DNA from: Clostridiales bacterium
GTDB taxonomy: Bacteria > Bacillota > Clostridia > Lachnospirales > Lachnospiraceae
NCBI GenBank assembly: GCA_029100885.1
Contig: JAQXPY010000147.1
Coordinates: forward strand, 1-51,087
Length of the DNA: 51,087 nt
Reading direction: 5' to 3'
The notes under the pieces were generated by a model, which did not search any database, had not been told where the DNA came from, and saw only the letters and a list, made by a program, of their open reading frames with translations. Shown one piece after another: positions 1-8,150 of this stretch. Within the stretch, counting starts at the first letter, position 1; each line of letters opens with the position of its first letter. The position numbers were made by a program, and so were the translations under genes.

Positions 1-66
1 CCGAGGCTGTTCTCCCGGAACATACGGCTTAAGCGCCGCCAGTGTTTTTGTAAAATATCTGCTCAT
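1..66 (-). CDS. hisC: Histidinol-phosphate aminotransferase, N-terminal fragment (cut by window edge)
   Basis: Twenty-two codons are present, from an ATG at 66 to the window edge, reading MSRYFTKTLAALKPYVPGEQ and onward. The LKPYVPGEQPR stretch resembles the N-terminus of HisC, the PLP enzyme that transaminates imidazole-acetol phosphate to histidinol phosphate. A GGGATAG ribosome site lies just upstream. The gene follows hisD by 48 bp on the same strand, so it is probably the fourth cistron of the his operon. The ORF track misses it because of its length. The rest lies outside the window, so identity rests on the short motif plus context. Confidence 0.75.
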   Translation of the reverse strand, partial: MSRYFTKTLAALKPYVPGEQPR

Positions 67-114
67 TTTTCTATCCCGTAATATTGCTTACCGGCCTGCT
101 GCCGTCCGCCTGTC

Positions 115-210
115 CTACTGTTCCGACTGCTTTGGTTCCTCCGCTTTCAGCCGCTCCGCTTCATCTGTTCCGACTGCTTCGGCTCCTCTGCTTTCGGCTC
201 CTCTGCTTTC
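115..210. repeat. Tandem and direct repeats encoding the HisD C-terminal tail
   Basis: GGCTCCTCTGCTTTC occurs twice back to back (181-195 and 196-210). CTGTTCCGACTGCTT occurs at 118-132 and 165-179, with related flanking sequence. Read on the minus strand they encode the low-complexity tail of HisD. They look like local replication-slippage expansions that pushed the stop codon outward. Confidence 0.8.
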
Positions 211-1476
211 GGTTCTTATCAATGCGCTTCTTGCATGCCCCGTAAGGCCCTCCCTGCCGGCGAAAAGCGCAATGTCGGCTGCCGCCCTGTCCAATGCGTC
301 GGCGGAATAATATATGTACTGTGTTTTCTTTACAAAATCATCCACTGACAGAGGGCTGAAAAATCTTGCTGTACCGCCGGTAGGCAATGTATGATTAGGT
401 CCCGCAAAATAGTCTCCGACTGCCTCCGGACAGTTCCTTCCCAAAAATACAGAGCCGGCATTTCTGATCTTGTCAAGATACTCAAACGGTTCATCCACGC
501 AAAGCTCCAGATGCTCCGGCGCTATCTCGTTTGCGATGTCTATGGCTCTCATAAGACTGTCTGCCACTACTATCTTTCCGTTATCATCGATGGATGCTCT
601 TGCGATATCATATCTTTCCAGCTGAGAAAGCTGTTTTTCTATCTCATCCCTCACTGCCACGGCAAATTCATCCGAATCCGTAACAAGCACTGCGGAAGCA
701 TTTCTGTCATGCTCTGCCTGTGACAAAAGATCCGCCGCTATAAACTCCGGTCTGTTCTTTGCATCTGCAACTATCAGGATCTCACTCGGTCCTGCCGTCA
801 TATCTATCGATACGGTTCCGTAAAGCTGCTTTTTTGCCTCTGCGACAAATGCGGAGCCTGGTCCCACGATCTTGTCGACCTTCGGTATGGTCTCGGTTCC
901 GTAGGCAAGGGCGGCTATTGCCTGAGCTCCTCCTGCCTTAAATATCCTGTCTGCTCCTGCCACATGGGCTGCCGCAAGTATATAAGGGTTTATCTTTCCG
1001 CGGCTGTCAGGAGAGGATACCATGATGATATCCCTGCAGCCCGCGATCTTAGCCGGAATGGTATCCATAAGAACCGTCGATGACAGCGGAGCGCTGCCTC
1101 CCGGAACATAGACCCCCACCCTTTCTATCGGAATTATCTTCTGTCCTGTAACCACACCGTCCTGCTCGTTTATAATAAAGCTGTTCCTGACCTGCCTTGA
1201 ATGAAATGCCCTGATATTGGCAGCCGCCCTCTCAAGGACCTCCATAAACTCAGGCTCTACCTGTGCAAGAGCTTCCCGCATCTCCACTTCGGAGACCTCT
1301 AACGCCTCTGTCCTGTACCCGTCAAATCTCTCATTATATCCGGCTACGGCTTTGTCTCCGCCTTCCTTAACGGTAGTGATTATTTCGGCCACCGTCTCAG
1401 ATACATCATTCAGAGGATCGTTCCTGCTGAAAAGCTCTGTATTTTCGACCTCTCCGTATTTCAGTATTTTAATCAT
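115..1476 (-). CDS. hisD: Histidinol dehydrogenase
   Basis: HisD is a zinc enzyme that oxidises L-histidinol to L-histidine in two NAD+-dependent steps. Family signatures are present: VYVPGGSAPLSSTVLM, VGPGSAFVAEAKK, LLSQAEHD with the metal-binding Gln/His, GPNHTLPTGG and the late TGHARS histidine. The ORF track opens 15 codons earlier, inside a tandem DNA repeat. I prefer the ATG at 1476 (MIKILKYGEV, 453 aa), which matches normal HisD N-termini and has a GAGGGCGGG stretch upstream. The C-terminus carries an unusual tail of about 33 residues after SALIR, rich in Glu, Arg and Ala, with the repeat ESRGAESRGAE encoded by a perfect 15-bp tandem DNA repeat. It is the third gene of hisZ-hisG-hisD-hisC. 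Confidence 0.96.
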   Translation of the reverse strand: MIKILKYGEVENTELFSRNDPLNDVSETVAEIITTVKEGGDKAVAGYNERFDGYRTEALEVSEVEMREALAQVEPEFMEVLERAAANIRAFHSRQVRNSFIINEQDGVVTGQKIIPIERVGVYVPGGSAPLSSTVLMDTIPAKIAGCRDIIMVSSPDSRGKINPYILAAAHVAGADRIFKAGGAQAIAALAYGTETIPKVDKIVGPGSAFVAEAKKQLYGTVSIDMTAGPSEILIVADAKNRPEFIAADLLSQAEHDRNASAVLVTDSDEFAVAVRDEIEKQLSQLERYDIARASIDDNGKIVVADSLMRAIDIANEIAPEHLELCVDEPFEYLDKIRNAGSVFLGRNCPEAVGDYFAGPNHTLPTGGTARFFSPLSVDDFVKKTQYIYYSADALDRAAADIALFAGREGLTGHARSALIRTESRGAESRGAEAVGTDEAERLKAEEPKQSEQ

Positions 1477-1490
1477 TATCCCGCCCTCTG

Positions 1491-1554
1491 TCTGTACGTT
1501 TCCTGATCGTTTTCTGATCATTTCTGTACGTTTCCTGATTGTTTCCTGATCATT
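1491..1554. repeat. 32-bp tandem direct repeat, two copies, between hisG and hisD
   Basis: Unit 1 (1491-1522) and unit 2 (1523-1554) both begin TCTGTACGTTTCCTGAT and are 32 bp long with two mismatches. The second copy includes the hisG stop codon (1550-1552). Shorter internal repeats of the type TTTCCTGAT/TTTTCTGAT are also visible. The repeat spaces hisG from hisD and creates a spurious upstream extension of the hisD reading frame. Confidence 0.9.
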
Positions 1555-2188
1555 TCCTGTCTTGTCCCGACCTGATATAAGCCTGTGCTGCAGCTCTTAC
1601 TCTGTTTATCTCTTCCTTTTTGAACTCATAGGAGGATTTGTTTGCGATAAGTCTGGCGCTGATATCGATTATCTTCTCATTTACACATAGATCGTTCTCC
1701 CTGAGTGTAGTTCCTGTCTCCACGATATCCACAATAACATCGGAAAGACCAAGTATCGGAGCCAGCTCGATAGAGCCGTTGAGATGTATGATATCGATGT
1801 CTCTCCCTACGGAGGCGTAATAGTTTCTTGCTATATTTTCAAACTTTGTTGCAACCTTAAGTGTTCTGTCGGTCTGGTCTGTGTAGCCGTTCTTTCCTGC
1901 CTCGGCCATAATGCATTTTCCTATGCCGAGATCCATAAGCTCATATACATCCGGCTCATACTCCAGCAGAATATCCTTGCCCGCAACTCCGATATCCGCA
2001 GCTCCCCTCTCCACATATATGGCAACATCCGAGGGCTTGACCCAAAAATAGCACACTCCCTTCTCCTCGTTTTCGAAGAGCAGCTTTCTGTTTTTTTCAT
2101 GAATAGCCGGGCATTCAAAACCGGCTTTTTCAAAGATATCGTATACCTTTTCTCCCAATCTGCCCTTTGGCAGTGCAATGTTAAGCAT
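1550..2188 (-). CDS. hisG: ATP phosphoribosyltransferase, short-form catalytic subunit
   Basis: HisG joins ATP and PRPP, the first committed step of histidine synthesis. At 212 aa it is the short form (HisG_S), which lacks the C-terminal allosteric domain and needs HisZ as regulatory partner. The N-terminus LNIALPKGRLGEK is diagnostic, and VDIVETGTTLREN fits the PRPP-binding loop. The start ATG lies inside the end of hisZ (8-bp overlap), so the two are probably translationally coupled, consistent with a hetero-oligomeric complex. The C-terminal codons run into a tandem repeat. Confidence 0.97.
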   Translation of the reverse strand: MLNIALPKGRLGEKVYDIFEKAGFECPAIHEKNRKLLFENEEKGVCYFWVKPSDVAIYVERGAADIGVAGKDILLEYEPDVYELMDLGIGKCIMAEAGKNGYTDQTDRTLKVATKFENIARNYYASVGRDIDIIHLNGSIELAPILGLSDVIVDIVETGTTLRENDLCVNEKIIDISARLIANKSSYEFKKEEINRVRAAAQAYIRSGQDRK

Positions 2189-3119
2189 CAGCAGGCTCCT
2201 TTATCTCAAATCTCTCCAGCAGATCCATATATACCGCAAAGCCTGCGGCTCTTGATCTTCTGCCCATCTTTACAAGCAGACTGTCGTACTGTCCCCCTGA
2301 CAGAATGCCTGCAGGTATCCCCTTGATATACCCCTTGAAGACGATCCCGTTGTAATAATTCATATCGTTTACTACCGAAAAATCGATCACCGCCTTGTCC
2401 GCATACCCTGCTTTCTCCAGAGTTATTATTACATCCTCCAGCTCTCCTACGGTCTCTGAAGGACAGTCAGCCGCTTTCAGTTCATCTATTATCTCGGCAG
2501 TGTTCTTGTCGATGTTCAGTATTTCCGATATTTTTTCACACCTGTCTTCCGGCACGCCGCTGTCTGCGAGCAGCTCCCGAAGCTCATGCATATTTTTCTC
2601 ACCGATATATTTCAGAGCCTGCCTGTGCTTTTCTCCTGACAATCCCGTTTCTTCCAGCAGCCATGTCAGAACTCCCTGATGTGATATCGTCAGCACAAAG
2701 TCATCGGATATCACAGCGAGACTCCTGGCCGCCAGCTGCAGGACCTCGCCCACATCTGCCCGGCTGAGGTCTCCTATACACTCGATCCCGGCCTGCAGTA
2801 TTTCCTTATATCCATGGGATCCTCTTGATACCCTGTAAACATTCTCATCATAATAGACCTTGGTCACACTGCCCGGAACATCTCTGCTGCCCCTGACTAT
2901 CGAAAGAGTAACATCCGGCTTAAGCGCCATCAGCTTTCCGTTCGTATCGGTAAAGGAGATAATGCTGTCAGATACCAGGAAATCTCTGTTAGCAGCATAA
3001 AAATCATATTCCTCGAATTTGCTCATTTTATATCTGATATATCCGCTCCTCTGATAGAGCGTCCTCAGGGCAAAGGTAATCTTTTCTTCATTTTTCAAAA
3101 CTGACTCGTCGATATACAT
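2181..3119 (-). CDS. hisZ: ATP phosphoribosyltransferase regulatory subunit
   Basis: HisZ is a histidyl-tRNA synthetase paralogue that has lost charging activity and serves as the histidine-sensing subunit for short HisG. The class II synthetase-like core is visible: the N-terminal region with YDFYAANRDFLVS, the motif-2-like LKPDVTLSIVRGSRD, and the late GGQYDSLLVKMGR glycine-rich strand. At 312 aa it is shorter than many HisZ proteins (roughly 390), and no clear anticodon-binding domain is seen. A GGAGAAAAG ribosome site precedes the ATG at 3119. It is the first gene of the operon, driven by the promoter at 3163-3191. Confidence 0.93.
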   Translation of the reverse strand: MYIDESVLKNEEKITFALRTLYQRSGYIRYKMSKFEEYDFYAANRDFLVSDSIISFTDTNGKLMALKPDVTLSIVRGSRDVPGSVTKVYYDENVYRVSRGSHGYKEILQAGIECIGDLSRADVGEVLQLAARSLAVISDDFVLTISHQGVLTWLLEETGLSGEKHRQALKYIGEKNMHELRELLADSGVPEDRCEKISEILNIDKNTAEIIDELKAADCPSETVGELEDVIITLEKAGYADKAVIDFSVVNDMNYYNGIVFKGYIKGIPAGILSGGQYDSLLVKMGRRSRAAGFAVYMDLLERFEIKEPADA

Positions 3120-3162
3120 GCTTTTCTCCGGTATAGTGATATTAATTCTGTTGCGTTATCAC

Positions 3163-3191
3163 ATTATCACACTAAAGTGTATTAATGTCAA
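3163..3191 (-). promoter_or_regulatory. Sigma-A promoter of the his operon with an overlapping inverted repeat
   Basis: On the minus strand TTGACA (3186-3191) and GATAAT (3163-3168) are separated by exactly 17 bp. The spacer holds an imperfect inverted repeat, ACACTAAAGTGT (3169-3180). A direct repeat of TTATCACA-like units (3156-3171) overlaps the -10. These are plausible operator positions, but the regulator is unknown. The start point would be near 3156, giving a leader of about 37 nt. Confidence 0.8.
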
Positions 3192-3207
3192 CTTATTTTT
3201 GCTCCCC

Positions 3208-3236
3208 TTTATTTTTATCATAAAATATGCTACACT
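3208..3236 (+). promoter_or_regulatory. Probable azlCD promoter, extended -10 type
   Basis: TGCTACACT (3228-3236) is an extended -10, and TTTATT (3208-3213) stands 17 bp upstream as a weak -35. It points away from the his promoter, with the two -35 boxes about 16 bp apart. If correct, the azlC leader is about 200 nt long and carries the repeats listed next. No other gene lies in the interval 3120-3443. Confidence 0.45.
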
Positions 3237-3328
3237 TCATTGGTTTCGCTGATCCGTATTTGATCACATATGCAAGAATTCATATGCAGCAGGATTCAAA
3301 TGCGATAAGTCAGATTCATGACAGAGCA

Positions 3329-3408
3329 GATATTCTGCAAGTCAGATATTCTGCAGGTCAGATACTTGGCGGATCAGATCTGTGACAGAGCATATATTCT
3401 GCAGGTCA
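3329..3408. repeat. Three copies of a 16-bp repeat in the azlC leader
   Basis: GATATTCTGCAAGTCA (3329-3344) and GATATTCTGCAGGTCA (3345-3360) are adjacent. A third near-copy (TATATTCTGCAGGTCA, 3393-3408) follows after 32 bp, again preceded by GACAGAGCA, as the first is. GCAGATATTCTGC can form a small hairpin. Function is unknown; candidates are protein-binding sites or leader RNA structure. Confidence 0.75.
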
Positions 3409-3443
3409 TACCTGCTGACAGATAAAAATACAAGGATGTATCA

Positions 3444-4205
3444 ATGGACAACAAAGAACTGCGTCAAACCGAATCAAAAAGAGAGCCCGGAGCCGCATGG
3501 ACCCCGGCAAAGGGTGTCCGCGACGGCTTTCCTGTTTTTTTAGGCTATTTTGCCGTTGCCTTCTCCCTCGGTATTGCTGCCGGAAATGCGGGCTTCACTC
3601 CTTTTCAGGGCTTTATCATGAGTCTTACCAGCCTATCCTCTTCGGGACAATATGCGGGTCTCATGCTGTTTTCAGAAAACGCAGGCTACATCGAGCTGGC
3701 TCTGATGATCCTCGTCGCCAATGCCCGGTATATACTCATGAGCTGTGCCCTCAGTCAGCGGTTTTCCCCTGCAACACCTTTTATCCACAGGCTGCTTATT
3801 GCGTTCGGACTAACTGACGAAATGTTCGGTCTCGGCATCACCACTCCCGGATATCTCAGACCCGCCTATATGTATGCCGCTCTTTGTACCATGGCTCCCG
3901 GCTGGGCTCTCGGAACCGCCTTCGGTGTCATAGCAGGAAACATCCTGCCCGACATTTTCTCTCAGGCCATGAATGTTGCCATTTTCGCCATGTTCCTTGC
4001 CATAATCATTCCTCCCGGAAAAAAGGATCGCCGCATTCTTCTGTCAGTTATCATAAGCTTTGCTGTCGGTTTTGCTGCAGCTTATGCACCGGTTCTTTCC
4101 GGTATGTCCTCGGGAACACGCGTACTTATACTTACTATTATTATCTCGAGCGTGACAGCAATCGTTTTTCCTGTTAAAGAAGACAGCGAACAGATAGACG
4201 GCTGA
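3444..4205 (+). CDS. azlC: AzlC family branched-chain amino acid exporter, large subunit
   Basis: AzlC with AzlD forms an exporter for branched-chain amino acids and analogues (family knowledge from Bacillus). The 253-aa protein has a short polar N-terminus and then hydrophobic segments typical of AzlC. Recognisable family stretches are GVRDGFPVFLGYFAVAFSLG near the start, SLTSLSSSGQYAGL, and NARYILMSCALSQR followed by LTDEMFGL. The start at 3444 has AAGGATG about 5 nt upstream. It is followed by azlD after 112 bp, a looser spacing than usual for this pair. Divergent transcription from the his operon is notable because both deal with amino acid homeostasis. Confidence 0.93.
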   Translation: MDNKELRQTESKREPGAAWTPAKGVRDGFPVFLGYFAVAFSLGIAAGNAGFTPFQGFIMSLTSLSSSGQYAGLMLFSENAGYIELALMILVANARYILMSCALSQRFSPATPFIHRLLIAFGLTDEMFGLGITTPGYLRPAYMYAALCTMAPGWALGTAFGVIAGNILPDIFSQAMNVAIFAMFLAIIIPPGKKDRRILLSVIISFAVGFAAAYAPVLSGMSSGTRVLILTIIISSVTAIVFPVKEDSEQIDG

Positions 4206-4317
4206 CAACAGCCTTCCCTTGTATATCTTCCGGGACTCTGATCCTTCAATTTAAGAGAAAACTCCGGAATCATTACGGAATCACATACTACACACTTGAC
4301 TTTGAGGAGCATAATAT

Positions 4318-4623
4318 ATGAGACCCAGCGTTTTCGGATATATTTTTGTTATGTTTGCAGTCACATATGCCATACGTGTTCTGCCCATCACACTGCTGAG
4401 AAAGCCTATCACAAACAGATTTATTAAATCCTTCCTTTACTATGTGCCATATGTCACGCTGGCTCTCATGACCTTTCCGGCGATTCTTGATGCCACCTCA
4501 AGTCCCGTATTCGGTCTGGTCGCCTTTGTCGCCGGCATTTTAGTGGCATGGTTCAACGGCAATCTTTTTATTACCGAGATATGCTGCTGCCTGATAGTTC
4601 TGGTTCTCAGCTTTTTCGGCTGA
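4318..4623 (+). CDS. azlD: AzlD family branched-chain amino acid exporter, small subunit
   Basis: This 101-aa protein is the small membrane partner of AzlC. It is almost entirely hydrophobic, with about three to four membrane segments and the family stretch YAIRVLPITLLRKPI near residues 17-31, then FLYYVPYVTLALMTFPAIL. The RBS GAGGAG lies 8 nt before the ATG. The 112-bp gap after azlC holds an imperfect TTCCGG/CCGGAA inverted repeat but no gene. The pair ends at the bidirectional terminator at 4646-4702. Confidence 0.92.
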   Translation: MRPSVFGYIFVMFAVTYAIRVLPITLLRKPITNRFIKSFLYYVPYVTLALMTFPAILDATSSPVFGLVAFVAGILVAWFNGNLFITEICCCLIVLVLSFFG

Positions 4624-4645
4624 GCCCGCTGTTTGCTGATGCTGT

Positions 4646-4702
4646 AAAAAAAGACCCCGGAGGAGTTCCGAAGTATTTCGGTTTCCTTCCGCGGGTCTTT
4701 TC
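4646..4702. terminator. Bidirectional intrinsic terminator between azlD and the response regulator
   Basis: An A-run followed by AAAGACCCCGGAGGA pairs with TTCCGCGGGTCTTTT (imperfect in the GC part), leaving T-runs on both strands. It sits between convergent azlD (+) and the response regulator gene (-), where it can stop both. Nothing else is seen in 4703-4814. Confidence 0.85.
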
Positions 4703-4814
4703 TGAAATTATCATTTTTCCGTGAGCTCCGTTTTCGGCAGGCTCTGTTCCGGCAGTGCTTTACTATCTCTTTTATTCCGGCATTAAACCTGCTGCTGCCG
4801 GCAGCTGCTTAAAC

Positions 4815-5507
4815 TCAGACCTTGAAGCGGTATCCGACGCCCCATATGGTCTCGATATACTGTGGCTTTGAGGTATTATACTCGATCTTCTCTCTGATCT
4901 TTTTGATATGCACTGTCACTGTCGCAATATCTCCGTAGGAATTCATATCCCAGACATTTTTAAATATCTCTTCCTTTGTAAACACTCTGTTAGGGTGCTC
5001 TGCAAGGAACAGCAGCAGGTCGAACTCCTTAGTGGTAAATATCTTCTCATCTCCGTCCACCCATACCCTGCGGGCATCCTTATCGATCTTCAGACCTCTG
5101 ATATTGATCTCGTTATTTCTTTCGACTGCAGTTCCCTTTAATCTGTCGTACCTGCCGAGATGGGCCTTGACCCTCGCCACCAGCTCCGACGGGGAAAACG
5201 GCTTCGTGATGTAGTCATCGGCTCCGAGACCGAGTCCTCTTATCTTGTCGATATCCTCCTTTTTAGCGGTCACCATCAGGATAGGTGTCTCCTTTACCGC
5301 TCTGACATTTTTCAGAATGTCAAAGCCGTCTATTCCCGGAAGCATTATATCCAGTATTATCAGGTCATAATCTTCACCGAGAGCCGATGCCTGGCCGGAA
5401 ATACCGTCATTCTTCATCACTACCTCGAAGCCTGACAGCTCCAGATAATCCTTTTCCAGCTCAGCGATGCTGACCTCATCCTCAATTATTAGAATCCGCC
5501 TTGCCAT
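4815..5507 (-). CDS. OmpR/PhoB-type response regulator
   Basis: A 230-aa DNA-binding response regulator. The receiver domain (about 1-120) has the acidic pair IIEDE, phospho-acceptor Asp53 in LIILDIMLPG, the switch Thr in MVTAK, and the conserved Lys in YITKPFSP. The C-terminal winged helix (about 130-230) shows FTTKEFDLLLFLAEHPNRVF and ends with the family-typical TIWGVGYRF. The GAGGTGA ribosome site sits within the end of the kinase gene, which it overlaps by 26 bp, so the pair is co-translated. It most resembles clostridial regulators coupled to short-loop kinases, and target genes cannot be read from the sequence. Confidence 0.95.
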   Translation of the reverse strand: MARRILIIEDEVSIAELEKDYLELSGFEVVMKNDGISGQASALGEDYDLIILDIMLPGIDGFDILKNVRAVKETPILMVTAKKEDIDKIRGLGLGADDYITKPFSPSELVARVKAHLGRYDRLKGTAVERNNEINIRGLKIDKDARRVWVDGDEKIFTTKEFDLLLFLAEHPNRVFTKEEIFKNVWDMNSYGDIATVTVHIKKIREKIEYNTSKPQYIETIWGVGYRFKV

Positions 5508-6537
5508 CGATATTCACCTCGATATACTTTCTTAAAATAAAATGTACGGAAAGCCCCTGTCCCTCTTCACAGGATGCCCAGATCTGTCCACCATGGTCTT
5601 CAATGATCTTTTTGACTATGGAAAGACCTATTCCGCTGCCTCCCTGGGACGAATTCCGGCTTGAATCGGTTCTGTAAAATCTCTCAAATATCTTCGAGAG
5701 ATCCTTTTTGTCCACTCCCCTGCCGTTATCCGTAATATCGCACTGAATAAAATCTCCGATATCTCTGATCTTCATTTCTATGATCTTCGGGTCGTTTATC
5801 ATGTATTTTACGGAATTTCCGATAATATTGCTTATTACCTTATGCAGCTGCTCCTGATCTCCTATGACCTGAATATCCGGGTCTAACTCACACCTGTATT
5901 CAAACCGGATACCCTTGCCCTCCATATCTATGGCAATATCCTCCGCGCAGTCATCAAAATAATTTTTGATATTCAGCCTGGAAAAGTTGTACGGTATCCT
6001 GTTCGTTCCGATCTTTGCATAAAAGGAAAGCTCTTCTATCAGTCCTGTCATCTCAACAGACTTGTTGTAGATCGTTCTGATATACTTTTCCTTCATCTGA
6101 GGAGTTGATGCCACCCCGTCCATGATACCCTCTGTATAACCTCGTATAGTGGTTATCGGTGTTTTCAGATCATGGGCAATATTGCTGATGAGATCCTTGA
6201 GCTCCTTATCATAGTTGAGCTTTTCCTCATTGGACTCCTTGAGCCTTATCCTCATTTCTTCAAAATCGGAGGTCAGCTCTCCGATCTCATCATCTGATTC
6301 CACCTCCAGAGTAAAATCCAGATCTCCGTTTTTGATCTTGTGAATACCCTTTTTCAGCTCACCAAGAGGCCTGACAATAGACGAGTACATTGTAAGTACC
6401 AGGAAAAATCCCATCGACAGCATCAGGATGACCGATGTCTCATAGGTCATCCTGCCGCCCACAGTCATCATCAGCAGCAATATAGGGAAAAATGTCGCTA
6501 TGAATATCGTTACGCAGAGCCTTGTAAATAGTTTCAT
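5482..6537 (-). CDS. Sensor histidine kinase with almost no extracellular loop
   Basis: The 351-aa kinase runs two membrane helices (about 5-27 and 36-57), HAMP (about 58-110), HisKA with the phospho-accepting His in NIAHDLKTPIT, and HATPase_c with N box NIIGNSVKYM, DNGRGVD and GGSGIGLSIVKK. Only about eight to ten residues separate the membrane helices, the layout of intramembrane-sensing kinases. The ORF track begins 27 codons earlier. I chose the ATG at 6537 because AGGGGA lies 9 nt before it (the ATG at 6543 would have a 3-nt gap) and the protein then starts at the first helix. It is partner to the downstream regulator. Confidence 0.92.
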   Translation of the reverse strand: MKLFTRLCVTIFIATFFPILLLMMTVGGRMTYETSVILMLSMGFFLVLTMYSSIVRPLGELKKGIHKIKNGDLDFTLEVESDDEIGELTSDFEEMRIRLKESNEEKLNYDKELKDLISNIAHDLKTPITTIRGYTEGIMDGVASTPQMKEKYIRTIYNKSVEMTGLIEELSFYAKIGTNRIPYNFSRLNIKNYFDDCAEDIAIDMEGKGIRFEYRCELDPDIQVIGDQEQLHKVISNIIGNSVKYMINDPKIIEMKIRDIGDFIQCDITDNGRGVDKKDLSKIFERFYRTDSSRNSSQGGSGIGLSIVKKIIEDHGGQIWASCEEGQGLSVHFILRKYIEVNIDGKADSNN

Positions 6538-6607
6538 GGTCATCCGTCCCCTAACACAGCCTTTTTGAAGGCATAACAGGCCTGATCCGGCGCTGACAGT
6601 ATCCGTA

Positions 6608-8023
6608 TCAGAAATCAAACCTGCCGTCGAAGTAGCTCAAAAGCTCATCCACCCTGACACGCTCCTGCTCCATGCTGTCACGATGACGAACGGTAACGGT
6701 ATTGTAGTTCGGTGACTCAGGATCGTCTGTCTCAAAATCATAGGTTATGCAGAAAGGTGTACCGATCTCATCCTGTCTGCGGTATCTCTTTCCGATGCTG
6801 CCGCGGTCATCAAACTCACAGTAGTACTTGTTGAGCAGTGTGTCAAATAACTTCTCCGCATTCTCGTTCAGCTTCTTTGAAAGCGGAAGTACAGCGATCT
6901 TGACAGGCGCAAGGGCCGGATGGAAATGCATAACTGTACGCTTGTCGCCGCCCTCCAGCTCCTCCTCATCATATGCAGAGCAAAGGAATGCGAGCGTCAC
7001 GCGGTCTGCTCCCAGTGAAGGCTCTACGACATAAGGAACATACTTTTCGCCTGTCTCATCATCATTATATGTAAGATCAGCCTTGGAAACATTCATATGC
7101 TGGGTCAGATCGTAGTTTGTTCTGTCCGCAATTCCCCAAAGCTCGCCCCAGCCGAACGGGAAGAGGAACTCCAGGTCTGTCGTTGCCTTGGAATAGAAGG
7201 TAAGCTCATCCTGTGAATGATCGCGGGCTCTCATTTCCTCAGGTCTGATTCCGAGATCCTGAAGCCACTTGATGCAGAATTCCTTCCAGTATGCAAACCA
7301 CTCAAGATCGGTATCAGGCTTGCAGAAGAATTCCAGCTCCATCTGCTCAAACTCTCTGGTACGGAATGTAAAATTGCCCGGAGTGATCTCGTTTCTGAAG
7401 GATTTACCGATCTGTCCAATACCGAAAGGAAGCTTCTTTCTGGAGGTCCTCTGAACGTTTTTAAAGTTCACGAAGATACCCTGTGCTGTCTCAGGTCTTA
7501 AGTATACGGTATTCTTGGCATCCTCGGTCACGCCCTGGAAGGTCTTGAACATCAGGTTGAAGCTCCTGATATCTGTCCAGTCAAAGCCTCCGCAGGATGG
7601 GCAGACGATATTGTTCTCTCTGATGAAATTCATCATCTCTTCCTGGCTCATGCTGTCAGCCGAGCCGCCCGGGATCTCCATACCCTTTTCACCGCAGTAA
7701 TCCTCAATAAGCTTATCGGCTCTGAAACGCTCCTTACACTTCTTGCAGTCCATCAGAGGATCTGAAAAGCCTGCCAGATGTCCGGAAGCGACCCATGTCT
7801 GAGGATTCATCAGGATCGCGCAGTCAACTCCTACATTGAGCTTTGATCCCTCTACGAATTTCTTCCACCATGCCTTTTTTACATTGTTCTTGAGTTCTAC
7901 TCCAAGGTTGCCGTAATCCCATGTATTTGCAAGTCCTCCGTAGATCTCCGAACCCGGATAAATAAAACCGCGGGTCTTGCACAGAGCGATAATGTCTTCC
8001 ATTTTGAGCTTTGTTCTGTCCAT
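6608..8023 (-). CDS. glyS: Glycyl-tRNA synthetase, single-chain dimeric type
   Basis: This class II synthetase charges tRNA-Gly. At 471 aa it is the alpha2 (bacterial/eukaryotic-like) form, not the split glyQ/glyS form. Evidence includes the N-terminal [23 protein letters not shown], the inserted Cys motifs CKKC and CPSC, motif 2 with [26 protein letters not shown], and motif 3 near [15 protein letters not shown], followed by the anticodon-binding domain. It lies downstream of era-recO but has its own promoter at 8151-8179 and a structured leader. No T-box was found. It is followed closely by the two-component pair. Confidence 0.96.
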   Translation of the reverse strand: MDRTKLKMEDIIALCKTRGFIYPGSEIYGGLANTWDYGNLGVELKNNVKKAWWKKFVEGSKLNVGVDCAILMNPQTWVASGHLAGFSDPLMDCKKCKERFRADKLIEDYCGEKGMEIPGGSADSMSQEEMMNFIRENNIVCPSCGGFDWTDIRSFNLMFKTFQGVTEDAKNTVYLRPETAQGIFVNFKNVQRTSRKKLPFGIGQIGKSFRNEITPGNFTFRTREFEQMELEFFCKPDTDLEWFAYWKEFCIKWLQDLGIRPEEMRARDHSQDELTFYSKATTDLEFLFPFGWGELWGIADRTNYDLTQHMNVSKADLTYNDDETGEKYVPYVVEPSLGADRVTLAFLCSAYDEEELEGGDKRTVMHFHPALAPVKIAVLPLSKKLNENAEKLFDTLLNKYYCEFDDRGSIGKRYRRQDEIGTPFCITYDFETDDPESPNYNTVTVRHRDSMEQERVRVDELLSYFDGRFDF

Positions 8024-8095
8024 CTTTTAATATCCTTTTCTGTAGTTTTTTTATGCTTATATATAGTTTATAAATATTATCTGTCCGCACCCGAA

Positions 8096-8141
8096 GGATC
8101 AAAGCGGAAAAACATACCTGTTTGTTTTTCCTGAAAGATCC
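8096..8141 (-). promoter_or_regulatory. Stem-loop in the glyS 5' leader
   Basis: The plus strand reads GGATC (8096-8100), GGAAAAAC (8106-8113), a 10-nt loop, GTTTTTCC (8124-8131) and GATCC (8137-8141). This gives a two-part stem with an internal loop, beginning just after the predicted start point near 8144. It lacks a T-tract and is about 70 nt from the start codon, so it is not a simple terminator. It may protect or regulate the mRNA. Confidence 0.55.
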
Positions 8142-8150
8142 AACCTAACT

